From assembly GCA_022843905.1 (NCBI GenBank), contig JALHMT010000008.1:62001-126000 (forward strand): 64,000 nt of DNA, given 5' to 3'. A program made the translations under genes and the position numbers. Origin of the DNA: Rubrivivax sp. (GTDB lineage: Bacteria; Pseudomonadota; Gammaproteobacteria; Burkholderiales; Burkholderiaceae_C). The notes beneath the pieces were generated by a model. That model did not search any database. It worked only from the letters and a program-made list of their open reading frames with translations, and had not been told where the DNA came from. This document shows positions 1 to 10,664 of this stretch, piece after piece (position 1 is the first letter of the stretch; each line of letters opens with the position of its first letter).

Positions 1-1
1 C

Positions 2-1642
<1,641 letters not shown>

Positions 1643-1652
1643 GGGTCACGCA

Positions 1653-1689
1653 CGCGGGCCTGCGTCGACACAAGGCTGCGCAGCCCGCG
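1653..1689 (+). terminator. Hairpin after the ABC ATPase gene
   Basis: Bases 1653-1664 pair with 1679-1689 as an 11-bp stem with one bulged base (CGCGGGC...GCCCGCG outer arm, TGCG...CGCA inner arm). It lies 11 bases after the stop codon and is followed by TTGTTGCC rather than a clean T run. It could be a weak intrinsic terminator separating the transporter from the TonB receptor gene. Confidence 0.4.
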
Positions 1690-1775
1690 TTGTTGCCGCG
1701 CTGCTGCGCGCGTGAAGTTGTGCAAATCCGTGCCGTCTGCGGCGAAGCTGCTGCGTTGCCGCGGCCACAATTCCG

Positions 1776-4007
1776 GTGGTGAAACATCACCATCTCCTGA
1801 TGGGCGTGCTGGCCGTGGCAGCCGCCCACGCCGCCCTGGCCCAGCCGGCGGCAACACCTGCCGCAGCGTCCGCTCCGCCATCGGCGGCGTCCGCGCCGCC
1901 CCGCGCTGCCGTGCCGGCCACCGCCGGGCAGCGCGTGGACGTCACCGGGGGCCGCGAGAGCGACAGCGACCAGCGGCGGCAGTCCACCGCCGCCAAGATC
2001 GTCATCGGGCGCGAGGAGATCGAGCGCTTCGGCGACAGCACCGTGGGCGAGGTGCTCAAGCGCCTGCCGGGCGTCACCAGCGCCGGGCCGCCGGGGCGCG
2101 GCGGCCCGCCGCGCATGCGCGGGCTGGGCGGCGGCTACACGCAGATCCTCATCGACGGCCAGCGCGCGCCGGCCGGGTTTTCGGTCGACCAGCTCACCCC
2201 GGAGCAGCTGGAACGCATCGAGATCCTTCGCGCGCCCACCGCCGAGACCGGTGCACGCGCCATCGGCGGCACCATCAACATCGTCACGCGCGAAGGCTTC
2301 AAGGTGCGCCTGAACGACCTGCGCCTGGGCGCCGGGTTCGAAAACGGCAAGGTCTCGCCGGGCCTGTTCTGGACGCGCAACGACAGCGACGGCAACTTCG
2401 TCTACAACCTGACGGGCGCGGTGTTCGGCCCGCACAGCCGCAATCAGAGTGAAACGACCACGCTGCGCGAGGAGACGCTGCCCAGCGGCGGCCAGCGGCG
2501 CAGTCGCAAGATCGAGCGCCAGGTCAGCGACAACAGCCGCCTGGGCACCAACCTGAATGCCCGCCTGCAATGGCGCGGCGAGGGCGGCGACCTGCTGATG
2601 CTGATGCCGGGCATGTTCGCCACCCGGGGCGAGACGCGCTCCAGCTTCGACATGCTGCCGGGCACCACCGATGCGAACTACGCCCGCGCGCGTTCCGACG
2701 CCGACAACCAGTTCGCCACGCTGCGCCTGAACGGCACATGGCGCACGCGGCTGCCGGCCGAGTTCCGGCTGGAGCTGAACGGCGGCAGCAACCTGTCGCG
2801 TGGGGAGAGCCGATCGTTCCGCGAGGAGTTCAACCTCGCCGGCGGCCTGCTGCGCGACGAACGTTCCGACGGCGACAGTCTGGAGCGCAGCATCACCCTC
2901 AACGGCAAGCTGTCCAAGCTGCTGGCGGGCGACCACAACTTCGTCTCGGGCTGGGAGCTGGAGGACCTGCGCCGCGAGGACGGCCGCGTCACGCTGCGCA
3001 ACGGCATCAGGAGCGACACCGAGTTCGAGGACAACCTGGCGGCCTCGTCCTCCCGTGTAGCGCTCTACGCCCAGGACGAGTGGACCCTCAACCCGAACTG
3101 GTCGGCGCATGTCGGCCTGCGTACCGAGCGCATCGGCACGCGCGGAGAAGGCGCCGCCGGTGAGCGTCCGCGCAACCAGAGCAGCGTGACGACACCGCTG
3201 GTCCACTTCCTCTACAAGCCCGACCCCAAGGTGCGCGACCAGGTGCGCATCAGCCTCACGCGCAGCTACAAGTCGCCCACGCTGGGCAACCTGATCGGGC
3301 GCCGCACCGAGTCGACCGACAACTCGCCGACCTCGCCCGACCGCGAGGGCAATGCCGCGCTGCAGCCGGAGCTGGCCACCGGCATCGACCTGGCGTACGA
3401 GCGCTACCTGGCGGAAGGCGGCGTGCTCAGCGCCAACGTCTTCGCGCGCCGCATCACCGACTACATCCGCACCCGGACCACCCAGGACCCTGCCACCGGC
3501 CGCTATGTGTCCAGGCCCCTCAACGTCGGTGAAGCCTTCACTTCCGGCGTGGAACTGGAAGCCAAGTTCAGGCTCGACCAGGCGATGGCCGGCGCGCCGC
3601 GCGTCGAGCTGCGCAGCAACCTGAGCCTGTTCAATTCGCGGGTGAAGGACGTGCCCGGGCCCGACAACAGGCTCGATCAACAGCCCAGGGGCACGGCCAA
3701 CATCGGCGCCGACTACCGCTTCCGTGGCACGCCGCTGACGATGGGCGGCAGCCTGAACCTGACGCCGTCCTACCGCACCCAGGTGTCGCAGCAGCAGTCG
3801 GTGAGCATCCCGTCGAAGCGCCAGTTCGACATGTTCGCGCTGTGGGTGTTCAACCCAGGGGCACAACTGCGCGTGAACCTGAGCAACCTCGCGCCGCGCG
3901 ACTACAGCAGCGACAGCCTGTTCGACGGCGACGGCGTGCGCGAGCTTCGCAGTACCACCTCGCGCACCGACACTAACGTGCGGCTGGGGCTGGAACTGAA
4001 GCTCTGA
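1776..4007 (+). CDS. TonB-dependent outer membrane receptor
   Basis: A 743-residue outer membrane transporter. The start chosen is GTG at 1776 (a second GTG follows at 1779), because it gives a complete signal peptide: lysine and histidines, a hydrophobic core, and an Ala-Gln cut site near residue 23. ATG at 1800 would remove the positive n-region. An Ala/Pro-rich linker precedes a plug domain at about residues 50-170 (REEIERFGDSTVGEVLKRLPG, RMRGLGGGYTQILIDGQ, PEQLERIEILRAPTAE). The rest is barrel strands rich in alternating charged and aromatic residues, ending in LGLELKL. No sigma/anti-sigma pair or siderophore gene lies nearby, so the ligand (iron chelate, cobalamin or other) cannot be told. 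It converges with smg. Confidence 0.9.
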   Translation: MVKHHHLLMGVLAVAAAHAALAQPAATPAAASAPPSAASAPPRAAVPATAGQRVDVTGGRESDSDQRRQSTAAKIVIGREEIERFGDSTVGEVLKRLPGVTSAGPPGRGGPPRMRGLGGGYTQILIDGQRAPAGFSVDQLTPEQLERIEILRAPTAETGARAIGGTINIVTREGFKVRLNDLRLGAGFENGKVSPGLFWTRNDSDGNFVYNLTGAVFGPHSRNQSETTTLREETLPSGGQRRSRKIERQVSDNSRLGTNLNARLQWRGEGGDLLMLMPGMFATRGETRSSFDMLPGTTDANYARARSDADNQFATLRLNGTWRTRLPAEFRLELNGGSNLSRGESRSFREEFNLAGGLLRDERSDGDSLERSITLNGKLSKLLAGDHNFVSGWELEDLRREDGRVTLRNGIRSDTEFEDNLAASSSRVALYAQDEWTLNPNWSAHVGLRTERIGTRGEGAAGERPRNQSSVTTPLVHFLYKPDPKVRDQVRISLTRSYKSPTLGNLIGRRTESTDNSPTSPDREGNAALQPELATGIDLAYERYLAEGGVLSANVFARRITDYIRTRTTQDPATGRYVSRPLNVGEAFTSGVELEAKFRLDQAMAGAPRVELRSNLSLFNSRVKDVPGPDNRLDQQPRGTANIGADYRFRGTPLTMGGSLNLTPSYRTQVSQQQSVSIPSKRQFDMFALWVFNPGAQLRVNLSNLAPRDYSSDSLFDGDGVRELRSTTSRTDTNVRLGLELKL

Positions 4008-4044
4008 GGGCGCGCCGACCCGCACGCGCGGGCCCGCCCCATCG

Positions 4045-4497
4045 TCAGTGGATCAGCCGGTCCTCGGGTGCGACGAACAGCTCGTCGAGCACCAGCGCGT
4101 CGGGCTCTTCGCCCAGGCTCCAGAAGACCATCAGCACGATGATCTTGAGGTCGTCGAGGTCGATCGGTCCGGCACCGCAGGCCATGGCGCGGTCGATCAC
4201 CATCTCGCGCATGGGAGCCGTCATCACGCCCGCCGACTCGAGGAAGACGATGAAACCGATCGATTCTTCGCCCAGCGTCTCGCACTCGGCATCGCTGTAG
4301 ATGCGGATGCTGCTGGAGACGGGGCTGCCGGTGCAGGACTCGGCCGTCTGGGCCAGGCCGTCGAGCCAGCGCAGGGCTTCCTGGATCTCGTCGGATTCGA
4401 AACCCACGGCCGAGAGCTTGCGGGAGAGCTGCTGGTGATCCGGGCATGCGTCGGGTCGCCAGTAGTTCTCGTACAGGTAGACCAGGACGTCGAACAT
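4045..4497 (-). CDS. smg: Smg family protein (DUF494)
   Basis: A 150-residue conserved protein of unknown molecular function, usually encoded next to dprA in Beta- and Gammaproteobacteria. The start is the ATG at 4497, because the family begins with MFDVLVYLYENYW; the frame is open further upstream, but that extension is not family-like. The acidic, helix-rich chain (QQLSRKLSAVGFE, EIQEALRWLDGL, GFIVFLESAGV) matches DUF494 over its full length. It lies downstream of dprA on the same strand with a 114-base gap holding a 20-bp palindrome. A TATAGT hexamer sits 6 bases before the ATG on this strand. Confidence 0.92.
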   Translation of the reverse strand: MFDVLVYLYENYWRPDACPDHQQLSRKLSAVGFESDEIQEALRWLDGLAQTAESCTGSPVSSSIRIYSDAECETLGEESIGFIVFLESAGVMTAPMREMVIDRAMACGAGPIDLDDLKIIVLMVFWSLGEEPDALVLDELFVAPEDRLIH

Positions 4498-4540
4498 GAA
4501 CTCACTATACCCGAGCGATCTGCAGCGCGGGCCCGCGGCC

Positions 4541-4560
4541 AGGGGGGTCATGACCCCCCT
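4541..4560. repeat. Perfect 20-bp palindrome between dprA and smg
   Basis: The sequence is A, six G, TCA followed by its exact reverse complement, so it is a perfect 20-bp palindrome. It is flanked by weaker GC-rich complementary arms. It lies 51 bases after the dprA stop and 43 bases before the smg ATG. As RNA it could act as a terminator or processing hairpin; as DNA it could be an operator. No T run is present on either side. Confidence 0.55.
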
Positions 4561-4611
4561 CGGGGCCAGGCCGCGCGAGGTGCCAACTAAGGCTGAATCC
4601 GTCGATTTCTT

Positions 4612-5727
4612 TCAGGCCCCGTGACGGCGCTGGAAGAGCCCGCCGGGCAGGCGTGCGACGCGGCCGTCGAGTTCCATCTCGAGCAGCCTGGCGCTGAGCT
4701 CGGGCGCCCCGAAGCCGGTGCGGGCCATCAGCGCGTCGAGCGACACCGGGTCGTGGCCCAGGGCCTCGAGCACGCTGTCGGCCGGGCCGTCCGGTGCGTC
4801 CTGCTCACCCGATGCCTGCACGGATGGAGGGTCGGATCGAAGCGGCCGTTGCTGCAGGTCGGCCACGATCTCGTCGGCCGACTCGACCAGCATCGCGCCC
4901 TGGCGGATGAGCGCATGGCAGCCCTGCGACTGGGGCGCGTGAATGGAGCCCGGGATGGCGTACACCTCGCGACCGGCCTCGACGGCCAGCCGCGCCGTGA
5001 TCAGCGAGCCCGAGCGCAGCGCGGCCTCGACCACCAGCGTGCCCAGCGACAGCCCCGCGATGATGCGGTTGCGCTGCGGAAAGTTCTCGGGCAGGGCCGG
5101 TGTGCCCGGTGCGTATTCGCTGATCATCGCGCCGCGCTCGACGATGCGGCGCGCCAGTGCGCGGTGCCGGGCCGGGTAGACACGGTCCAGTCCGGTGCCG
5201 ACGACCGCCAGCGTGGCACGGCTGCCGGCCAACGCGCCTTCGTGCGCGGCGCCGTCCACGCCGAGGGCGAGCCCGGAGACGACGACGAAGCCGGCGTCGC
5301 TGAGGCGGCGGGCGAACTCGCGCGCGTTGTCGGCGCCCTGCGCGCTCGGCTGGCGGCTGCCGACCACGGCCACGCTGGGGGCCGACAGCAGCGATACGTC
5401 GCCCTGCACGTACAGCAGCAAGGGCGGGTCGGCGGTCTGCAGCAGCGCCGGTGGGTAGTCGGGGTCGCCCAGCGTCAGTGCCCGGCGCGACGGTTCGGCA
5501 TCGAACCAGGCGCGGGCCGCCTGCAGTCGGGCTGCCAAGGTCTCTGGCGGCTTGCCCAAGGCGCCCGCCACCGTGGCGTTCGTGACGCCCTTGAGCGCGT
5601 TGAAGGATGCCGACAGCACGCGGTCGGGGCTGCCGAAGGCGGCCAGCAGGCGGCGCGCGGTGTCGCGCCCGACGCCCGGAGTGTCCAGCAGCCGCAGCCA
5701 GGCGGCGTAGTCGTCGGCGTCGCGCAA
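4612..5727 (-). CDS. dprA: DNA-processing protein DprA
   Basis: DprA loads RecA on incoming single-stranded DNA during natural transformation. The 371-residue protein has the expected order: N-terminal SAM/helix-hairpin-helix-like region (LLDTPGVGRDTARRLLAAFG), central Rossmann-like DNA_processg_A domain at about 80-290 (VAVVGSRQPSAQG, VVSGLALGVDGAAHEGAL, PQRNRIIAGLS, EAALRSGSLITARLAVEAGREVYAIPG) and a C-terminal winged helix at about 305-370. The start taken is TTG at 5727; no ATG or GTG lies upstream before the in-frame stop at 5775. The gene begins 45 bases after the LysM gene stop, so it is probably co-transcribed. Competence function in this organism is inference. Confidence 0.94.
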   Translation of the reverse strand: MRDADDYAAWLRLLDTPGVGRDTARRLLAAFGSPDRVLSASFNALKGVTNATVAGALGKPPETLAARLQAARAWFDAEPSRRALTLGDPDYPPALLQTADPPLLLYVQGDVSLLSAPSVAVVGSRQPSAQGADNAREFARRLSDAGFVVVSGLALGVDGAAHEGALAGSRATLAVVGTGLDRVYPARHRALARRIVERGAMISEYAPGTPALPENFPQRNRIIAGLSLGTLVVEAALRSGSLITARLAVEAGREVYAIPGSIHAPQSQGCHALIRQGAMLVESADEIVADLQQRPLRSDPPSVQASGEQDAPDGPADSVLEALGHDPVSLDALMARTGFGAPELSARLLEMELDGRVARLPGGLFQRRHGA

Positions 5728-5772
5728 GGACTGCGTGCTGACTGCCGGGCGCGGGCGATCAGGAGCGGTGGA

Positions 5773-6960
5773 TCAAGGCTGGCTGAAGCGGTCGCCGGCC
5801 TGCACCGGGTCGAGCACCGAAAGGATCAGCGCGTAGGACACCCGATCGAACACACGGAACACGAAGAGCAGGCCGTGGCGCTCGTCGGGCAGCATCATCG
5901 GCTGGCGCGGCGTGACGGTCGGGTCGATGGCCGGCTTGCCGGCGCGCCACAGCGCCAGCACGTGGCCGCGGTCGAGGCCATCGCGCTTGCCGCGGTTGAG
6001 CGTGACGATCTGGTTCTGTCCTGCCGACAGCGCCTCGCCGTAGATCGAGACGATGCGGCCGCCGATGGGTGCCGAGGGTGCACGCGGCGCGAAAGCCTGC
6101 AGGTCCTGCTGCGGCACCGGCGACAGGCGGTCGCCGACACTCGCTTCCAGGCGCGTGCTGCTCACCGTGAAGGTGGTGGGCACCACCACCGGCGGCGCGC
6201 CCGCCGCAGCCACGGCCTGGGTGGCCCCGTCGCGAACGTACTGCGCCGTGCCGACGTAGACGCCCTCGAAGCCCAGCACCTCCTTCGTGTCGGGGTCGAC
6301 CAGCGGACGCGGCTGGCGGAACAGGCGGAAGTCGCGCGCGCCGCGCAGGTCGCCGCGCACGTAGGCGGTTTCGCCGCGCGACACCATCACCCGGCCTTCC
6401 TGGGTGGCGACGATGCGCGGTGCAGCGTCGAGTTCGCCTGGTTCGAAGACCACGGCCTCATTCAGGAAGGGACCGATCAGGTGCAGCGGGATGGAGGCGA
6501 TGGCGCCGTTGTCGAGCAGCTGGCTGCGCACGCGGGGCGACAGCTTCACGGTGCCCGAGGGCGGGCCGTCGCCGGAGGTGGCCACGCGCAGGCGGGCACG
6601 GCCACCGGACTTGTCGAGCACCAGCACCTGGCCCGGATAGATGAGGTGCGGGTTGCGGATCTGGTCGAGGTTCATGCCCCACAGCTCGGGCCAGCGCCAG
6701 GGGCTGGTGAGGAACAGCTTGGAGATGTCCCACAGCGTGTCGCCGCGCTGCACGGTGTGCGAGTCGGGTGCGTTGGGCGCCAGCTCCGACAAGGCCACGC
6801 CGCCCTGCGCCACCTGTTGTGCCTGGCTGCGCTGCTGGGGCGTGATGGGGAAGTTGGGCTGGGCCAGCGCGTTGCCGGGCAGCGCACACCATGCCGTGGC
6901 CGCACCGAAGGCGAGCGCGAGGGCTCGGGGGGCGGCACCCCGACGGTGGCGTACGTTCAT
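5773..6960 (-). CDS. LysM-domain exported protein
   Basis: A 395-residue secreted protein with one LysM peptidoglycan-binding domain. The ATG at 6960 has a good ribosome site (GGGAGAG) and gives an Arg-rich n-region, hydrophobic core and cut after ALAQ near residue 33. The open frame extends 100 codons further up but has no such signal. The LysM motif follows (SHTVQRGDTLWDISKLF...PWRWPELWGMN...NPHLIYPGQVLVL, about residues 65-115). The remaining 280 residues match the conserved protein usually encoded upstream of dprA in Burkholderiales. The role is probably envelope-related, since LysM binds glycan, but it is not established. It is divergent from def. Confidence 0.88.
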   Translation of the reverse strand: MNVRHRRGAAPRALALAFGAATAWCALPGNALAQPNFPITPQQRSQAQQVAQGGVALSELAPNAPDSHTVQRGDTLWDISKLFLTSPWRWPELWGMNLDQIRNPHLIYPGQVLVLDKSGGRARLRVATSGDGPPSGTVKLSPRVRSQLLDNGAIASIPLHLIGPFLNEAVVFEPGELDAAPRIVATQEGRVMVSRGETAYVRGDLRGARDFRLFRQPRPLVDPDTKEVLGFEGVYVGTAQYVRDGATQAVAAAGAPPVVVPTTFTVSSTRLEASVGDRLSPVPQQDLQAFAPRAPSAPIGGRIVSIYGEALSAGQNQIVTLNRGKRDGLDRGHVLALWRAGKPAIDPTVTPRQPMMLPDERHGLLFVFRVFDRVSYALILSVLDPVQAGDRFSQP

Positions 6961-7243
6961 GTGCTGGCTCTCCCGACGATCGAAGCGGCATCGTCTCCGA
7001 TGCCACAATTGCGCATTGAGGATGTCGGCGGGCTCGAGCACCTGAAGCACAAGCCCTCGGCCGACACCAAAATGTTCATACAGTTCAACAGATTCTGCCC
7101 CTAAACCCTTGATGCCGCAATGAAACCGGCGGCCGGATGACGTGGCAATTTGCCCGTCTGAACGGCCTCTGAACAGCGCAGAACGAGCTTTCGTTGCGCT
7201 TCCTCCACAGCTGTTTCGCGGTGTATCCGTCCCGCTTTCACCC

Positions 7244-7756
7244 ATGGCCCGACTGTCCATCCTTCGTTATCCCGATCCCCGTCTGCACACCGTCGCGCGT
7301 CCCGTGACGACCGTCGACGCACGCATCCGCCAACTGGTGGACGACATGCTGGAGACCATGTACGAGGCCGAGGGTGTGGGACTGGCGGCCACGCAGGTCG
7401 ATGTGCACGAGCGTGTCATCGTGATGGACACCTCCGAGAGCCATGACCGGCCGGTGGTGCTGATCAACCCGGAGATCATCGCGCGCAGCGACGAGATGAG
7501 TCTCAACGAAGAAGGCTGTCTTTCCGTGCCGGCCACCTACGACAAGGTCAACCGGCATGCGCGCGTGACCGTGCGCGCCCTGGACCGGGACGGCCAGTCG
7601 TTCGATCTCGAGGCCGAGGGCCTGACGTCGATCTGCGTGCAGCACGAGATGGACCACCTGGTGGGCAAGGTCTTCGTGGAGTACCTGAGCACACTCAAGC
7701 GCGACCGCATCCGCACCAGGATGATCAAGAAGGCGCGTGAAGAGCAGAAGGCCTGA
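7244..7756 (+). CDS. def: Peptide deformylase
   Basis: Removes the formyl group from the initiator methionine of nascent proteins; a metal-dependent cytosolic enzyme. The 170-residue chain has the three family motifs: GVGLAATQ near residue 45, EGCLS near 90 and QHEMDH near 133, whose Cys and two His bind the metal and whose Glu is catalytic. The start is the ATG at 7244 ([15 protein letters not shown]), which matches the family N-terminus; upstream codons in frame look non-coding. It is followed after 78 bases by fmt, whose product adds the formyl group that this enzyme removes. Confidence 0.97.
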   Translation: MARLSILRYPDPRLHTVARPVTTVDARIRQLVDDMLETMYEAEGVGLAATQVDVHERVIVMDTSESHDRPVVLINPEIIARSDEMSLNEEGCLSVPATYDKVNRHARVTVRALDRDGQSFDLEAEGLTSICVQHEMDHLVGKVFVEYLSTLKRDRIRTRMIKKAREEQKA

Positions 7757-7834
7757 CGTGAAGCCCCCCGCAGCGACTGGGCCGCACCCTGCAGGCCGCG
7801 CCGGGCCCGTGGCCCGGCTCCTCGCTGAGGTCCC

Positions 7835-8788
7835 ATGAAGGTCGCCTTCGCCGGCACGCCCGATTTTGCGCTGGCCTCGCTGCAGGCCATCGTCGCCGCC
7901 GGGCACCGGGTGCCGCTGGTGCTGACGCAGCCTGACCGTCCGGCCGGGCGCGGCATGAAGCTGCAGGCCTCGCCGGTGAAGACCTGGAGCCTGGTGCAGG
8001 GCCTGAGCGTGGTGCAACCGCGCAGCCTGCGGCTGGACGGCAAGTTTCCTCAGGACGCGCAAGCCGCCCGGACGGCGCTGGCCGAGGCGGATCCCGACGT
8101 CATGGTGGTGGCCGCCTATGGCCTGATCCTCCCGGCCTGGGTGCTGGCCCTGCCGCGCCTGGGCTGCCTGAACGTGCACGGATCGCTGCTGCCGCGGTTG
8201 CGCGGCGCGGCGCCCATCCACCGCGCCATCGAAGCCGGAGACGGAGAGACCGGCATCACCATCATGCAGATGGACGCCGGGCTGGACACCGGCCCCATGC
8301 TGCTGCGCGGGCGCGAGTCGATCGACCCGCGCGACACCACGGCGGCGCTGCACGACCGGCTGGCCACGCTCGGCGGGCAGCTCATCGTGCAGGCCCTGCG
8401 CGACGCCGAGACCGGCGCCCTGCAGCCGCAGGTGCAGCCGCACGAGGGCGTGACCTACGCCCACAAGATCGACAAGGCCGAAGCGGCGATCGACTGGCGC
8501 AGCCCGGCCGCGCTGATCGAGCGCCGGGTGCGAGCCTTCGATCCCTTCCCGGGCGCCAGTTTCCAGCTCGAGGGACAACCCGTGAAGCTGTGGCGTTCGC
8601 AGGTGATCGACGGGGCCGTTGCGGCAGAGCCCGGCACGGTGGTCGATGCCGGCCCCGGCCGCCTGACCGTGGCCTGCGGTGCCGGCGTGCTGGAACTGCT
8701 GGAACTGCAGGCGGCGGGCGGGCGCCGCCAAACGGCCGAGGCCTTCCTGCGGGGCCGCCCGGTGGCCGCGGGCACGACACTGGGCTGA
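7835..8788 (+). CDS. fmt: Methionyl-tRNA formyltransferase
   Basis: Transfers a formyl group from 10-formyl-tetrahydrofolate to Met-tRNA(fMet) for translation start. The 317 residues cover the whole family: N-terminal Rossmann domain opening [16 protein letters not shown], the basic insert [17 protein letters not shown] that contacts tRNA, the catalytic segment [20 protein letters not shown] with Asn and His, an Asp in [11 protein letters not shown], and the C-terminal OB-like domain from about residue 205. It sits in the standard def-fmt order. The E. coli neighbour rsmB is not here but 19 kb away. Confidence 0.97.
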   Translation: MKVAFAGTPDFALASLQAIVAAGHRVPLVLTQPDRPAGRGMKLQASPVKTWSLVQGLSVVQPRSLRLDGKFPQDAQAARTALAEADPDVMVVAAYGLILPAWVLALPRLGCLNVHGSLLPRLRGAAPIHRAIEAGDGETGITIMQMDAGLDTGPMLLRGRESIDPRDTTAALHDRLATLGGQLIVQALRDAETGALQPQVQPHEGVTYAHKIDKAEAAIDWRSPAALIERRVRAFDPFPGASFQLEGQPVKLWRSQVIDGAVAAEPGTVVDAGPGRLTVACGAGVLELLELQAAGGRRQTAEAFLRGRPVAAGTTLG

Positions 8789-8903
8789 AGCCGATTCCGG
8801 CCCGTCTGCGGCGGGCCGCCCGCACCCTGCCGGGCTCAAGTCGGCGCGGGCACCCGCCGATATCCCGGGCACGGTGTCTTTGCCTTCGTCCCTGCCCGAG
8901 CCC

Positions 8904-9269
8904 ATGTCGTCTCGCCTGTCCATCCTGGTGTTGTCGGTCGCCGCACTGTTGTCCGGCTGCGACATGCTGGGCATCGAATCGGCCACCGCCACGGCAGGCA
9001 AGCGCGAAGCCGACGGCAAGGCCGTCGGCGGCGCCTGCCGCCACGCTGGCCGCGCCATCGAGGACTGCTACGCCCTGAACAAGCGGGCTGACCGTGCGGC
9101 GGTCTTCGCCGGCTGGCGCGAGATGAACGACTACATGAGCGAGAACAAGATCGCCGAAGTGGCGCCCACGCTGCCACCGCCCGGCCTGCCGGCGCCGAAG
9201 CCGGCAGAGACCGACGATGAAGAAGCCTCGGCCGACGAGAAGCCGGCAAAGAAGGCCAAAGGCACCTGA
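8904..9269 (+). CDS. Small lipoprotein of unknown function
   Basis: A 121-residue protein with a lipoprotein signal peptide: SILVLSVAALLSGC puts the lipidated cysteine at residue 17. The mature part has a conserved-looking core (GRAIEDCYALNKRADRAAVFAGWREMNDYMSENKI) with two further cysteines that could form a disulphide. A Pro/Ala linker and a Lys/Glu-rich tail with no fold signal follow. The ATG at 8904 is chosen because it gives a compact lipobox; an earlier GTG at 8874 would lengthen the n-region. It lies 115 bases after fmt. I do not recognise a function; attachment to the inner face of the outer membrane is inference. Confidence 0.75.
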   Translation: MSSRLSILVLSVAALLSGCDMLGIESATATAGKREADGKAVGGACRHAGRAIEDCYALNKRADRAAVFAGWREMNDYMSENKIAEVAPTLPPPGLPAPKPAETDDEEASADEKPAKKAKGT

Positions 9270-9437
9270 CCCGTCTCCCCTGGGGCCATAGGGTCGACTG
9301 AATCGCGATGCATCGGGCATCGCAGCCGGCCCGCCCTAGGCTGCAGGTTGTGGGTTCGCGCGGCACTTCAGCGCTTCGAGCCGCTTCGGTCGTCTGCTGC
9401 GGCGACCAGCCTCGCTCCAAATGGGACAATCGGCCGC

Positions 9438-10175
9438 ATGCAGCCATGGTCCTGGTCGTCGAGTTGGCGCCACCCCGAGTTCAGGCGCGGCGCGATCGAG
9501 ATGGCCGCAGTCACCCCCGGCATCGCCGCCTGGGGCCTGGTGTCGGGCGTGGCCATGGTCAAGAGCGGCCTGCCGGTGCCGCTGGCGGTGCTGATGACGC
9601 TGGTGGTCTTCGCCGGCACGGCGCAGCTGGCTGCGCTCCCGCTCATCGCCAGCGGCGCGCCGATGTGGGTGGTGTGGGCCACGGCGCTGTGCGTCAACCT
9701 GCGCTTCGTCATCTTCAGTGCCCAGTGGCGGCCCTACCTCATTGTCTACCCGCGGGCCTTCCGCGCGCGGCTGTCCTACTTCACGGCCGATCTCAGCTAC
9801 GTGATGTTCATGCGGCGCTTTCCCAAGCCGGAGCCCGCGCCCGAGCAGGTGCCCTATGTCTGGGGCGGCGTGACGGTGAACTGGCTGTCGTGGCAGGTAA
9901 TGTCGCTGCTGGGTATCTTCCTGGCCGACCGCATTCCCACCGAATGGGGCCTGGGCTTCGCCGGCACGCTGGCCCTGCTGGGCCTGACCTGCTCGCTGCT
10001 GAACGACCGCGCTGCCTGGGTGGCCGGCGGCGTGGCGGCCGCCGCGGCTGTGCTCACGTATTCGCTGCCCTTGAAGCTCAACATCGTGGTGGCCATCGCC
10101 GCCGCCGTGGCGGTGGGCCTGCTGATGGATCCACGCACGCCAGCCGGCGTGGCGCCGGCCGACGACCGGACGTGA
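9438..10175 (+). CDS. AzlC-family branched-chain amino acid exporter, large subunit
   Basis: A 245-residue integral membrane protein with 5-7 hydrophobic helices, of the AzlC family, which with AzlD exports branched-chain amino acids or analogues. Family features are the N-terminal FRRGAIEMAAVTPGIAAWGLVSGVAMVKSG, the segment VFAGTAQLAALPLI, and the basic loop NLRFVIFSAQWRP. The ATG at 9438 is preferred over the upstream ATG at 9348, whose 30 extra residues are not hydrophobic or family-like. The small partner gene begins 80 bases downstream. Substrate choice is inferred from the family only. Confidence 0.87.
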   Translation: MQPWSWSSSWRHPEFRRGAIEMAAVTPGIAAWGLVSGVAMVKSGLPVPLAVLMTLVVFAGTAQLAALPLIASGAPMWVVWATALCVNLRFVIFSAQWRPYLIVYPRAFRARLSYFTADLSYVMFMRRFPKPEPAPEQVPYVWGGVTVNWLSWQVMSLLGIFLADRIPTEWGLGFAGTLALLGLTCSLLNDRAAWVAGGVAAAAAVLTYSLPLKLNIVVAIAAAVAVGLLMDPRTPAGVAPADDRT

Positions 10176-10255
10176 CATGAAATCCCAGCGCCCACTTCAT
10201 CCGCTGCCCCCCACGGGCGCGTTCAGCCCTTTCGGCACGGCGGGGAGGCGCTGAG

Positions 10256-10585
10256 ATGGGTCCCTGGGAAGCCACCATCACCATCCTCGGCCTGGCCGCG
10301 CTGACCGTGCTGGCGCGCGCCTTCTTCATGCTGCCGGAGCGCGAGATGCCGCTGCCGGCCTGGCTGCGCAAGGGCCTGCACTACGCGCCGCTGGCGGCGC
10401 TGGCGGCGGTGGTGGTGCCCGAGGTGGTGATGACGCAAGGTCAGCTCATCCAGACCTTCAAGGACGCCCGGCTGTACGCTGCGGCCGCCGGCGCGGCCTA
10501 CTATTTCTGGAAGCGCGGCATCCTGGGCACCATCGTCACCGGCAGCACCGTCCTGCTGACGCTGAAGCTGACTCTGGGCTGGTGA
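10256..10585 (+). CDS. AzlD-family small subunit
   Basis: A 109-residue protein with about four hydrophobic helices, matching the AzlD family: [40 protein letters not shown], and a hydrophobic C-terminus rich in Thr and Leu. The start at 10256 has a strong ribosome site (GGGGAGG) 7 bases upstream. It follows the azlC-type gene at 80 bases and probably forms the two-component exporter with it. A monocistronic pgk gene starts 79 bases later. Confidence 0.87.
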   Translation: MGPWEATITILGLAALTVLARAFFMLPEREMPLPAWLRKGLHYAPLAALAAVVVPEVVMTQGQLIQTFKDARLYAAAAGAAYYFWKRGILGTIVTGSTVLLTLKLTLGW

Positions 10586-10664
10586 CACCCGCGCAGCCGC
10601 CGGACCGTCTGCCACACTCCGGCCCGAACCCCGCTCCTCAGCCACCGCAACACTGCTCAACGCC

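Noticed and set aside
4498..4510. TATAGT before smg as a promoter giving a leaderless message
   Set aside because: No -35 hexamer lies at the right distance and readthrough from dprA is possible, so it is noted in the smg entry but not listed as a promoter.
7060..7090. Possible LexA box upstream of the LysM gene
   Set aside because: Only one half-site (CTGT) is present; the other half at the required spacing does not match ACAG.
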